NCBI GenBank assembly: GCA_018267705.1
Contig: JAFDXX010000007.1
Location: forward strand, 248,001 to 312,000
Direction: 5' to 3'
DNA from: Bacteroidota bacterium
Lineage (GTDB): Bacteria > Bacteroidota > Bacteroidia > Chitinophagales > Chitinophagaceae
Length of the DNA stretch: 64,000 nucleotides
Made by a program: the position numbers and the translations under genes. Below, in pieces: positions 8,344-17,060 of this stretch. Position 1 is the first letter of the stretch; every line of letters begins with the position of its first letter. Under the pieces are notes generated by a model. That model made no database searches, was not told where the DNA came from, and was given only the letters and a program-made list of their open reading frames with translations.

Positions 8344-9489
8344 TTATCTATCAATATCGGGTATTACTAAATCTATTGAACCCATTATGGCAACCAAATC
8401 TCCAATCTTACTTCCCTTTGCCATGTGATTTAACGCTGATAAGTTGGAAAAGCCCGGTGAACGAAACTTAATCCTGTAAGGCGTTGTAGCCCCTTCGCTA
8501 ACTATATACACACCAAATTCACCCCTTGCCGTTTCAACTCTTGTATAAAATTCTCCCTTAGGTAATTTTAATACTGCTTTTGTTTTTGCCTGAAAATCTC
8601 CTTCAGGAATATTATCAATTAATTGCTCAACAATACTTAAAGATTGCATCATTTCTTTCATGCGTACTTCATAACGTGCAAATGAATCGCAACCTGTTGC
8701 TGTTATTTCATCAAACTGAATATTGTTATAAATTTCATACGGATATAATTTTCTCACATCACAATTAACGCCGCTGCCTCTTGCCGTTGGTCCGGTGCAT
8801 CCATAACTTATTGCATCTTCTTTTGATAGTATGCCAACACCTTTCATTCTGTTTTGAAAAATTACATTGCCTGTTAATATTTCATCGTACTCATCAATCT
8901 TTGTTTTGAAGAAAGCAATAAACTCTTTTACTCTTTTTTGAAAATTAGCATGCAAGTCAAACATCACACCACCCGGAACCATATAATTCATGGTAAGCCT
9001 TGCACCACAAGTTTCTTCCATAATATCATTTATCATTTCTCTTTCTCTAAAAGCATAAAAGAAAGGAGTAATGGCACCAATATCCATAGCCATTGCACCC
9101 CACCATAATTGGTGCGATGCAAGCCTTGTTAATTCATCTAAAATTATTCTAATATATTTTGCTCTGTCGGGTATTTCTATTTGCAATCCCTTTTCAACAC
9201 TTAAAGCACAACAATGATTGTTTATGTGTGAAGAAAGATAATCCATTCTGCTGGTAGTATATATAAACTGCCTGTAGGTAAGGCTTTCGCACATTTTTTC
9301 TATTGAGCGGTGTATGTACCCTAAATGAGGTTCTACATTAATAATAGTTTCTCCACTTAATGTAATTACCAAATGCAATACGCCGTGTGTAGCCGGATGT
9401 TGCGGACCTACATTAATAACCATATAACCGGTTTCTCCCAAAGAGGAACTTTGAGTGTTACTTTCTAATATGTTTGTTGTTCTATACAT
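8344..9489 (-). CDS. nuoD: NADH-quinone oxidoreductase subunit D (49-kDa type)
   Basis: 381-residue peripheral subunit related to the large subunit of [NiFe]-hydrogenases; it forms the quinone pocket with NuoB. Seen: VINVGPQHPATHGVLHLV (the quinone-site His lies in GPQHPATHG), EPHLGYIHRSIEKM, TSRMDYLSSH, the segment from ETCGARLTMNYMVPGGV, and the C-terminal GSIDLVIPDIDR. Length is typical for a separate NuoD, not a NuoCD fusion. Its ATG overlaps the nuoC stop by one base. Confidence 0.97.
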   Translation of the reverse strand: MYRTTNILESNTQSSSLGETGYMVINVGPQHPATHGVLHLVITLSGETIINVEPHLGYIHRSIEKMCESLTYRQFIYTTSRMDYLSSHINNHCCALSVEKGLQIEIPDRAKYIRIILDELTRLASHQLWWGAMAMDIGAITPFFYAFREREMINDIMEETCGARLTMNYMVPGGVMFDLHANFQKRVKEFIAFFKTKIDEYDEILTGNVIFQNRMKGVGILSKEDAISYGCTGPTARGSGVNCDVRKLYPYEIYNNIQFDEITATGCDSFARYEVRMKEMMQSLSIVEQLIDNIPEGDFQAKTKAVLKLPKGEFYTRVETARGEFGVYIVSEGATTPYRIKFRSPGFSNLSALNHMAKGSKIGDLVAIMGSIDLVIPDIDR

Positions 9490-9944
9490 TACAACTTAAT
9501 CATATTTATTGGGTCTTCATAATCTTTTAATAACGGATGCCCTTTCCAATCATCGGTTAATAACAATCTCCTTAAATCCGGATGATTTAAAAACTGTACT
9601 CCAAATAAATCATACACTTCTCTTTCATGAAATTCTGCAGTACGCCATATATCGCATACGGTTTCTATTTCGGGTTTTTCTTTATTTAATTTTGATTTAA
9701 TAACAATAGTATGTTTTAATGAGGTTGATGTTAAATGATACACCATTGTTAAATGTGTTTTCCAATCTATACAAGTAAGGCAAAATAAAAAATTGAATTG
9801 TAATGATGTGTTGTTGCGAAGTTCGTTGGCTAAAAATTTCCACTCATTAGCTTCTGTGTAATAAGTAAGCCATTCATTTCCTTCTTCTATAATTAATGAA
9901 GGAAATTTTTCTGATAGGAATAATTTTAATTCTTCGTTTGTCAT
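9489..9944 (-). CDS. nuoC: NADH-quinone oxidoreductase subunit C (30-kDa type)
   Basis: 151-residue peripheral subunit that packs against NuoD. The family signature is WRTAEFHEREVYDLFGVQFLNHPDLRRLLLTDDW; the C-terminus KGHPLLKDYEDP is also typical. The ATG at 9944 was chosen although the frame stays open to 10160: the upstream part overlaps nuoB in another frame, has no NuoC similarity, and the ATG sits two bases after the nuoB stop. No Shine-Dalgarno is apparent, as usual here. Confidence 0.96.
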   Translation of the reverse strand: MTNEELKLFLSEKFPSLIIEEGNEWLTYYTEANEWKFLANELRNNTSLQFNFLFCLTCIDWKTHLTMVYHLTSTSLKHTIVIKSKLNKEKPEIETVCDIWRTAEFHEREVYDLFGVQFLNHPDLRRLLLTDDWKGHPLLKDYEDPINMIKL

Positions 9945-9946
9945 TA

Positions 9947-10486
9947 TTATGCTCCGCTTCTTATTTGTTCTCTTGTTAAACCACTTTTTATTTTTTGTTG
10001 CAATGTAATTAGTGCATGTAATAATGCTTCGGGCCTTGGTGGGCAACCTGCTATATACACATCCACTGGTATTACATGGTCTGCCCCTTTTACTACAGAA
10101 TAAGTATTGTAAAAAAACGGGCCACCGCTTGTAGCACAAGCACCCATTGCTACTACCCATTTAGGGTCGGCCATTTGATCGTATAGTCTTTTTAATACGG
10201 GTGCCATCTTATTTACAATAGTTCCGGCAATAATAATTACATCTGCTTGTCGTGGTGTGGCTCTGGCTACTTCAAAACCAAAACGGCTCCAATCATATTT
10301 TGCAGAAGCGGTACTCATCATTTCAATAGCACAACAACTTGTTCCAAAAACTAATGGCCATAAACTGTTGCTGCGTGCCCAATTCACCACATCATCAATA
10401 CTGCTTACCAAAATACCGCCACCTGCCGTAGGGTGTACTACGCCCGGAAATACTTCTGGTTGTGTTATGGTTTCGTTTTCATTCAT
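9947..10486 (-). CDS. nuoB: NADH-quinone oxidoreductase subunit B (PSST type)
   Basis: 179-residue peripheral subunit holding cluster N2, the last Fe-S cluster before quinone. The four ligand cysteines are visible in [11 protein letters not shown] (two adjacent Cys), [12 protein letters not shown] and [12 protein letters not shown] at 10486, 10 bases after the nuoA stop. Intact ligands argue that the complex is functional despite the missing NADH module. Confidence 0.97.
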   Translation of the reverse strand: MNENETITQPEVFPGVVHPTAGGGILVSSIDDVVNWARSNSLWPLVFGTSCCAIEMMSTASAKYDWSRFGFEVARATPRQADVIIIAGTIVNKMAPVLKRLYDQMADPKWVVAMGACATSGGPFFYNTYSVVKGADHVIPVDVYIAGCPPRPEALLHALITLQQKIKSGLTREQIRSGA

Positions 10487-10496
10487 TAAAAATAAA

Positions 10497-10847
10497 TTAT
10501 ATCCATTTTAATGCACCTGATTTGTGTGCATATAAAAACCCTATAAATAATATGAAAATAAAAATGATAATTTCTACCAATGCTGCCATGCCAACTTGCT
10601 TTACCACAACTGCCCAAGGATACATAAAGATTAATTCTACATCGAAAATTAAAAACAATAATGCAAATAAATAATACCCTACATTAAACTGATTCCACGG
10701 TGTTCCTTCGGTGGGAATGCCACATTCATATGCTTCTGCTTTTTGAGCATTTTTAGACCCTTTAACTAATAGCTTCGCAACTAAAATTCCACCTGCAGAA
10801 AAGGCTATGGCCGCAAACAAGAGCACCAACAAATAAGCAGCACCCAT
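10497..10847 (-). CDS. nuoA: NADH-quinone oxidoreductase subunit A
   Basis: 116-residue three-helix membrane subunit, first gene of the nuo cluster. Diagnostic segments are [44 protein letters not shown], with the conserved Cys loop and the acidic LIFDVELIF helix. ATG at 10847. The DUF3820 gene upstream ends 77 bases away, so the operon may begin with nuoA or with that gene; I see no perfect TAnnTTTG box in between. Confidence 0.95.
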   Translation of the reverse strand: MGAAYLLVLLFAAIAFSAGGILVAKLLVKGSKNAQKAEAYECGIPTEGTPWNQFNVGYYLFALLFLIFDVELIFMYPWAVVVKQVGMAALVEIIIFIFILFIGFLYAHKSGALKWI

Positions 10848-10924
10848 ATAATTGTTTATTTATTGGCTGAATATAAGCAGGAATTTTAAAACGAAAAAAT
10901 GAAGTTGATTTTTTTTAATGAAGA

Positions 10925-11146
10925 TTATTTTAGCGGTTCTAATAAATAACCTAATCCGTTTAAATTTATTTCATACATAGTTTGCAAAAGCAATCCCAGT
11001 TTAGTTTTTGGAAACCCTTTGCGTTGAAACCATTCTAAATAAGCAACAGGTAAATTACAAATTAATACATTTTTATATTTACCAAAAGGCATAGGGGTTT
11101 TAACTAATTGCAATAATATTTCCGATTGCGGTTGATAGTTAATCAT
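10925..11146 (-). CDS. DUF3820 family protein
   Basis: 73-residue cytosolic protein. The pattern MPFGKYKNVLICNLPVAYLEW, then GFPKTKLGLLLQTMYEI and NGL..LLEPL matches DUF3820 (QSregVF_b). Some members are annotated as quorum-sensing-regulated virulence factors; the biochemical role is unknown. It is on the same strand as, and 77 bases upstream of, nuoA and is divergent from recA. Confidence 0.8.
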   Translation of the reverse strand: MINYQPQSEILLQLVKTPMPFGKYKNVLICNLPVAYLEWFQRKGFPKTKLGLLLQTMYEINLNGLGYLLEPLK

Positions 11147-11328
11147 AAAAAGTTGTAAGATATTGAATAAACTATTTTACCAACATAAATTGTTATTACA
11201 GCACAAAAAGCAGCATTTGTTTTATAGCAAATTATTTTAGCAAATTTTTACTAAAAAAATTAGTGTGTGTAAATAAATTTCCCTACTTTTAACCTCTCAT
11301 TAATTTTGAAACATTAAACATTTATACT

Positions 11329-12348
11329 ATGAGTAACGCAGAAAAACTAAAGGCACTTAAACTTACCATTGATAAAATAGATAAAGATTTTGGCAAAGGA
11401 AGTGTAATGCTAATGAGCGATAAAGGCGAAAAAGAAATGGAAGTAGTAAGCACGGGTTCTATTGGTTTAGATATTGCCTTAGGCGTTGGCGGCGTGCCTA
11501 AAGGTAGAGTAATAGAAATATATGGTCCTGAAAGCAGTGGTAAAACCACCATTGCTACACATATTATTGCAGAAGCTCAAAAAAAAGGAGGCATGTGTGC
11601 CATTATTGATGCTGAACATGCTTTTGACAGTACCTATGCCCAAAAATTAGGTGTAGATGTTGATAGCCTTTTAATTTCTCAACCTGATTATGGAGAGCAA
11701 GCTTTAGAAATTGCCGATCGTTTAATTCTTTCAGGTGCACTAGATGTAGTAGTGGTAGATTCTGTTGCTGCATTAGTACCTAAAGGTGAATTAGAAGGTG
11801 AAATGGGCGACAGTAAAATGGGTTTACAGGCACGTTTAATGAGCCAAGCTTTACGTAAACTTACAGCCACTATTAGCAAAACCAATACGGTATGTATTTT
11901 TATTAATCAACTGCGTGAAAAAATTGGTGTAATGTTTGGCAACCCTGAAACTACAACGGGTGGTAATGCCTTAAAATTTTACGCCTCTGTTAGATTAGAT
12001 ATTAGACGTATGGCCCAAATAAAAGACGGAGATGAAGCCATAGGTAACCGTGTTAAAGTAAAAGTGGTAAAAAATAAAGTAGCTCCACCTTTTCGCCAAG
12101 CAGAATTTGATATTGTTTTTGGAGAAGGTATTAGCAAAGTAGGAGAAATTATTGATATGGGTGTTGAATTAGGCATTGTGCAAAAAAGCGGAAGTTGGTT
12201 TTCACACGATGGCAATAAATTAGGCCAAGGTAGAGATGCTGTAAAACAACTACTAACCGATAATCCTGAATTAGCTAACGAAATTGAAAATAAAATTCGT
12301 GCAAAAGTTGCCGAAATTAAAACAGGTGCAGTAAAAGAAGAAGCATAG
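11329..12348 (+). CDS. recA: Recombinase RecA
   Basis: 339-residue DNA strand-exchange ATPase for homologous recombination and SOS induction. Walker A GPESSGKT is at residues 66-73, the Walker B-like [12 protein letters not shown] follows, and the L2/DNA-binding stretch [28 protein letters not shown] is intact. The C-terminal domain is complete and ends with [12 protein letters not shown] at 11329. A near -7 box TACTTTTA lies at 11284-11291. A strong terminator follows, so recA appears to be monocistronic. Confidence 0.98.
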   Translation: MSNAEKLKALKLTIDKIDKDFGKGSVMLMSDKGEKEMEVVSTGSIGLDIALGVGGVPKGRVIEIYGPESSGKTTIATHIIAEAQKKGGMCAIIDAEHAFDSTYAQKLGVDVDSLLISQPDYGEQALEIADRLILSGALDVVVVDSVAALVPKGELEGEMGDSKMGLQARLMSQALRKLTATISKTNTVCIFINQLREKIGVMFGNPETTTGGNALKFYASVRLDIRRMAQIKDGDEAIGNRVKVKVVKNKVAPPFRQAEFDIVFGEGISKVGEIIDMGVELGIVQKSGSWFSHDGNKLGQGRDAVKQLLTDNPELANEIENKIRAKVAEIKTGAVKEEA

Positions 12349-12381
12349 CTTTTTATATTGGGTACACAGATTAGTAAGTAA

Positions 12382-12415
12382 AAATCTTCGTAAAAAAATT
12401 ACGAAGATTTTTTAT
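12382..12415 (+). terminator. Rho-independent terminator of recA
   Basis: Perfect 12-bp stem AAATCTTCGTAA (12382-12393) against TTACGAAGATTT (12399-12410), five-base A loop, then further T residues. It starts 34 bases after the recA stop. Confidence 0.9.
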
Positions 12416-12506
12416 ATCGCTACCCTTTTAAACAAATTAATAAATTTTAAACAAGTTTATAATTGCTGCAACAATTTATCAATTAGTTTTACCCAAACAA
12501 AATGCG

Positions 12507-13814
12507 TTGATTCATTCAAAAAAAATATTATTATTTATCTCAGCAATTATTTCATTTCAATCTATTATTGCTCAAACAAAACTACCGTTAACACTACAAT
12601 TAAAGCCTTATAAAAAAGATGCACTCTTTCACACCGACGATGAAAAAGTTGGATATAATTTTAAATTAAAAAATGAAATAAAAGATATTCAACGCGGTAA
12701 TTATTATTTTGATGTAAGGAACGATAGTGGCCGTTCCATTTTCAACAACCATGGTGGTTTTTCAATTAATGAATATGGAAAGTTTGAAACCAATATTACT
12801 CTTAATAAAGAACAACTTAATTCGGGTTGTTATGAAGTGAAAATATATATTCAAACAAATTATTATAAAGATACACTTAACCATTTTTTTTGTTATAACC
12901 CCGAAGAAGTTGCTTTTGCAGACAGTACAAAACCCGCCGATTTTTTTCAATTTTGGGAAGAAGCAAAACGAGAATTAGTAAACACCAATCCGTTATTTAA
13001 AATAACTAAAGTAGATAGTTTAGGAGATAAATTTGCTAATGTTTATTTGGTTCAATTTCAATCAACCGAAAACAATATTATTAAAGGTTGGTTAAGTGTG
13101 CCTAAAGAATACGGAAAATTTCCTGCCGTTTATAATTTATACGATCTTAACCAAACCGCCTACCCCGATAAACAAAGAGAAAGAATAACATTTTCTATTG
13201 ATGTAAGAGGTTTAGGTATGAGTACGAATATCATGAAACTAAATCCTCAAAATTATTATGTATTGAATGCCGATTATAAACGCCGTTTTATTTTAAGAGG
13301 TGTTTATATGGATTGCTTGCGAGGATTAGATTTTTTATTTAGAAGTAACGATTCTTTAAAAGTAAATACACAAAAAATTGCCGTGTTAGGTGTTGGTCAA
13401 GCAGCACCAATGGCCGTTGCAACCGCCGCTTTTGATACAAGAGTAATAGGGTTATCGCTTGAGCGACCTGTAGGTATAGACATGCCTAGTTTACTGCGAA
13501 GTTCCGAACAAAACAATGGCACATTAGTAGCAAACATTAAAAATTATTTAAGCAATCCTTACAATAAAAACAACCTTTTTCAATTTCTGCAAACATGGAG
13601 TTATTTTGACCCTATAGCATTTGCTTCTTTAATAAAATGTAAATTTTTAATGGGCGTAACACTTAGAAATAATTGCCCACCAAAATGTGTTTATCACTTT
13701 ATAAACAAACTAACCATTGGCAGAAGAGATATTTATGTTTGCCCTCAATGTAATAATGAAATGAATTCTACGTTTATAGAATTACAGAAACTTTGGTTGC
13801 ACGAAATTTTTTAA
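12507..13814 (+). CDS. Exported acetyl-xylan-esterase-like alpha/beta hydrolase lacking its catalytic triad
   Basis: 435-residue protein with a signal peptide ending near FQSIIAQ. A beta-sandwich-like N-terminal region (about 25-140) precedes a domain that follows the AXE1/cephalosporin-C deacetylase pattern: FFQFWEEAKREL, GWLSVPKEYGKFPAVYNL, IDVRGLGMS, RGVYMDCLRGLDFL, KIAVLGVGQAAP, RVIGLSLERP, SYFDPIAFASLIKC, NCPPKCVYHFINKL. The nucleophile elbow GxSQGG reads GVGQAAP, with Gly at 297 instead of Ser. The Asp site reads RNN (387-389) and the GHE site reads NNE (416-418). All three catalytic residues are therefore absent, so the reaction of the family is unlikely. The start is TTG at 12507: no upstream ATG exists and this codon gives a complete signal peptide. 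It is probably co-transcribed with the next gene, 21 bases away. Confidence 0.75.
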   Translation: MIHSKKILLFISAIISFQSIIAQTKLPLTLQLKPYKKDALFHTDDEKVGYNFKLKNEIKDIQRGNYYFDVRNDSGRSIFNNHGGFSINEYGKFETNITLNKEQLNSGCYEVKIYIQTNYYKDTLNHFFCYNPEEVAFADSTKPADFFQFWEEAKRELVNTNPLFKITKVDSLGDKFANVYLVQFQSTENNIIKGWLSVPKEYGKFPAVYNLYDLNQTAYPDKQRERITFSIDVRGLGMSTNIMKLNPQNYYVLNADYKRRFILRGVYMDCLRGLDFLFRSNDSLKVNTQKIAVLGVGQAAPMAVATAAFDTRVIGLSLERPVGIDMPSLLRSSEQNNGTLVANIKNYLSNPYNKNNLFQFLQTWSYFDPIAFASLIKCKFLMGVTLRNNCPPKCVYHFINKLTIGRRDIYVCPQCNNEMNSTFIELQKLWLHEIF

Positions 13815-13835
13815 GCAGAAGTTTAATTACGTACC

Positions 13836-14678
13836 ATGAAAAAGAGTTTATTAGCCGCAGCAATTATTATTGCATCTTGTATTTTTTCTATTAATGCAAA
13901 AGCAGGTTTTCCTGTAGGTGCAGGGCATTGGTTACTATCCCCCGGTTATTATTATTATACTGCTACCGGCTATTGGGATAATAATAGAGTATATAATTCT
14001 TACTCCAATAACGGGCGTTTTACATCACATTATTTAGGTTTATATGGAGTTTATGGTATTAACAGAAACTGGGAATTTGTTTTCAATGTACCTTTTGTAT
14101 CTCAAACATATTCTGAAACAAATTTACTAACACAAAACTCAAGCTTGGGCGATGTTACAGCCGGCTTTTCATACTATCCGCAAATGAGAAACTTAAACAC
14201 TCACTTTTCTATTACAGGTAGTATTATTATCCCTTTATATCAAAACGTTGTTTACCCAAGTGGTGTAACGGCTCCTTCTATTGGCTTTCAAAGTGTGGGT
14301 GCAGAAGTAAAAGCAAGTTTAGCAGGTAGCCCACAAAACTTTATTAAAAACTGTTATTACGATTTATCATTAGGTGCAAGACAATATTTTTCTACTTACG
14401 GACCAACTCAATTTTTCTTTGATGGAACTTTTGGTGTTGCAGTTGATGAAGATTGGAAAATTTATGGAAATCTTAGCACCGTAAGCTCTCAAAGCAATTA
14501 TACCAGTACTATTACCGATGGTATTAATAGAGATTTTAGTTATTTAAGACTTACTGTTGGTGCCGGCTTTAGAGTAAACAAAACATTGCAAATTTTTGGT
14601 AATATTTTTCAAGATATTTCGGGAAGAAATATTGGTCGCGGACATGGTTTTGGTTTATTTGCCGTAATCAGATTTTAA
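13836..14678 (+). CDS. Outer-membrane beta-barrel protein, MetA-pathway-like
   Basis: 280 residues with a clear signal peptide (MKKSLLAAAIIIASCIFSINAKA). The mature part is made of alternating aromatic/polar beta strands (for example HWLLSPGYYYYTATGYW, WEFVFNVPFVSQTYSE, SLGDVTAGFSYYPQ) and ends in an aromatic residue (GLFAVIRF), typical of an outer-membrane barrel. The SLGDVTAG motif after a NVPF strand resembles phenol-degradation MetA-like or transporter-annotated barrels of Bacteroidota. Substrate unknown. It lies directly after the triad-less esterase gene and may be expressed with it. Confidence 0.7.
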   Translation: MKKSLLAAAIIIASCIFSINAKAGFPVGAGHWLLSPGYYYYTATGYWDNNRVYNSYSNNGRFTSHYLGLYGVYGINRNWEFVFNVPFVSQTYSETNLLTQNSSLGDVTAGFSYYPQMRNLNTHFSITGSIIIPLYQNVVYPSGVTAPSIGFQSVGAEVKASLAGSPQNFIKNCYYDLSLGARQYFSTYGPTQFFFDGTFGVAVDEDWKIYGNLSTVSSQSNYTSTITDGINRDFSYLRLTVGAGFRVNKTLQIFGNIFQDISGRNIGRGHGFGLFAVIRF

Positions 14679-14773
14679 TTCTTCATTTTAAAAAATACAG
14701 CAACGCTTCCTTCATAATAAAAATGCGAAAACAATTATAATTCATAAATTGCTTTTCCATTAAACAAATTGTT

Positions 14774-16984
14774 ATGAAGAAACTTCTTGTTTTCTTTTCT
14801 CTTATTTCATTTCAACAACTAACTGCTCAAAAAAATATTACCGGATTTACAGATAAATCTTCGGCAGAGCAAACACAACTTGAACAAAAATTCGATTCAT
14901 ATATTAATGCTAAAAATATTCTTTCAACCATAAAAGAATTATCAGCAAAGCCACACCACATAGGCTCTCCAGGCGGAAAAGAAGTTGCAGAAAAAATTTT
15001 AACCAAATTTAAAAGTTGGGGATGGGATGCAAAAATTGAAACATACAATGTTTTATTTCCAATACCCAAAACAAGAATATTAGAATTAACATCTCCTACC
15101 ATTTACAAAGCATTATTAAAAGAACCTGCTTTAAAAGAAGATGCCACAAGTGGGCAAGAAGGACAATTACCAACATATAATGCATGGAGTGCAGACGGAG
15201 ATGTAACTGGAGATTTGGTTTTTGTGAACTATGGCCTACCAAGCGATTATGATGAATTAGAAAAAATAGGTGTAAGCGTAAAAGGAAAAATTGTAATTGC
15301 AAAATACGGAAGAAGCTGGCGTGGCATAAAACCTAAAGTAGCTTACGAACACGGAGCTATTGGCTGTATTATATACAGTGATCCTAAAGATGATGGCTAT
15401 TATCAAGGAGATGTATATCCTAAAGGATCTTTTAAAAACGAATATGGTGTACAACGTGGAAGTGTAATGGATATGGTAATTTATCCCGGAGACCCATTAA
15501 CTCCCGGAATTGGTGCAACAGAAAATGCCAAACGTTTAGACAGAAGCGAAGCACCAACCATTTTAAAAATTCCTGTATTACCCATTAGTTATCATGATGC
15601 AAAACCACTTTTAGAAGCTTTAGAAGGTGTTGTTGCACCCGATGCTTGGCATGGTGCATTGCCCATAACTTATCATATTGGTGGAAACAATACAACAAAA
15701 GTTCATTTAAAATTAGAGTTTGATTGGAGCATACGTCCTGCGTATAATGTAATTGCTAAAATGATAGGTTCACAATATCCTGATGAATGGATTATTAGAG
15801 GCAACCATCATGATGCTTGGGTTAATGGAGCTGATGATCCCATAAGCGGACAATCTGCTTTATTAGAAGAAGCAAAAGCAATTGGAGAATTAATAAAAAC
15901 AGGATGGAGACCTAAACGCACCTTAGTTTATTGTGCATGGGATGGTGAAGAACCCGGTTTATTAGGAAGCACAGAATGGGCAGAAGACCACATGAAAGAA
16001 TTACAACAAAAAGCAGTAGTTTATATTAATTCCGATGAATATAGCCGAGGTTTTTTTGGTGCATCAGGTTCGCATGCTTTAGAAAATTTAATATATGAAA
16101 TTGCCAAAGATGTTAAAGATCCACAAACAGGTGTAAGTATTTATGAAAGAAGTAAAGCTGCAGAAATAGCAAGAGCTTCCTCTACAATAGCAAAGAAAAA
16201 TGCAATAAACAAAAAAGGATTAAGCATTGGTGCAATGGGCTCTGGCTCAGATTATTCTTCTTTTTTACAACATAATGGCATACCAAGTTTAGATTTAGGT
16301 TTTGGAGGAGAAGGCAATGGAGGAGAATATCATTCTATTTATGATTCGTATGACAATTTTATACGATTTAAAGACCCCGATGGAACATACGGAGTTGCAT
16401 TATCAAAAGTTGGAGGTCGCACGGTATTAAGAATGGCAAATGCAGATGTATTACCTTTTGATTTTAGAAGCTTATACAAAACCATTAATGGTTATGTAAA
16501 TGAATTAATAGAATTAACAAATCAAATGAGAGAATCAACCGCAGTTGAAAATGAAATAATAAAATCAAAAGCATATCAATTAGCCAGTGATACTAAGAAA
16601 GTTTTTAATGCTCCCACCATTAAAGATGAAGTTCCGTATTTAGATTTTTCACCCTTACAAAATGCAATGGCTGCATTAGAAAAAAGCACCAATCAACTCA
16701 ACCAAATTTGGAATAAAAAATTAAATATTTCAAATATTGAAAATTTTAATACAGCATTATACCAAGCAGAACAACAACTATTATTAGCAAATGGTTTACC
16801 CAGAAGAAGTTGGTATAAACACTCTATTTATGCCCCAGGTTTTTATACCGGCTATGGCGTAAAAACCATGCCCGGCGTGCGTGAAGCAATAGAGCAACGT
16901 AATTTTAAAGAAGCTCAAGAGCAAATACAAATAACTGCAGAAGCCATTAATAAGTTTAGCAAATACCTTAGTAATATTAATTAG
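14774..16984 (+). CDS. Exported M28 peptidase, glutamate carboxypeptidase II-like
   Basis: 736 residues. Signal peptide MKKLLVFFSLISFQQLTAQ; a protease-associated insert around residues 130-260 (GDLVFVNYGL, GKIVIAKYGRSWRGIKPKVA); zinc-peptidase core; and a C-terminal four-helix dimerisation domain (from about 610). Di-zinc ligands and catalytic acid are visible: HHDAW (345-349), the Asp in NGADDP, EE at 392-393, the Asp in NSDEYSRG, and His520 in GEYHS. The order matches NAALADase/GCPII carboxypeptidases, which release C-terminal acidic or other residues from peptides. It likely acts in the periplasm or outside the cell. It converges on the minus-strand sulfatase-like gene. Confidence 0.9.
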   Translation: MKKLLVFFSLISFQQLTAQKNITGFTDKSSAEQTQLEQKFDSYINAKNILSTIKELSAKPHHIGSPGGKEVAEKILTKFKSWGWDAKIETYNVLFPIPKTRILELTSPTIYKALLKEPALKEDATSGQEGQLPTYNAWSADGDVTGDLVFVNYGLPSDYDELEKIGVSVKGKIVIAKYGRSWRGIKPKVAYEHGAIGCIIYSDPKDDGYYQGDVYPKGSFKNEYGVQRGSVMDMVIYPGDPLTPGIGATENAKRLDRSEAPTILKIPVLPISYHDAKPLLEALEGVVAPDAWHGALPITYHIGGNNTTKVHLKLEFDWSIRPAYNVIAKMIGSQYPDEWIIRGNHHDAWVNGADDPISGQSALLEEAKAIGELIKTGWRPKRTLVYCAWDGEEPGLLGSTEWAEDHMKELQQKAVVYINSDEYSRGFFGASGSHALENLIYEIAKDVKDPQTGVSIYERSKAAEIARASSTIAKKNAINKKGLSIGAMGSGSDYSSFLQHNGIPSLDLGFGGEGNGGEYHSIYDSYDNFIRFKDPDGTYGVALSKVGGRTVLRMANADVLPFDFRSLYKTINGYVNELIELTNQMRESTAVENEIIKSKAYQLASDTKKVFNAPTIKDEVPYLDFSPLQNAMAALEKSTNQLNQIWNKKLNISNIENFNTALYQAEQQLLLANGLPRRSWYKHSIYAPGFYTGYGVKTMPGVREAIEQRNFKEAQEQIQITAEAINKFSKYLSNIN

Positions 16985-17060
16985 AAAGCAGTTTACTCTT
17001 TTGATTTTTGCTATATATTTCAACTAAAAGTTGTTCAATACAAACATTATAAACTTATGG

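Noticed and set aside
9945..10160. N-terminal extension of the nuoC frame by 72 codons
   Set aside because: It overlaps nuoB in a different frame, has no NuoC similarity, and an ATG two bases after the nuoB stop gives the normal NuoC length.
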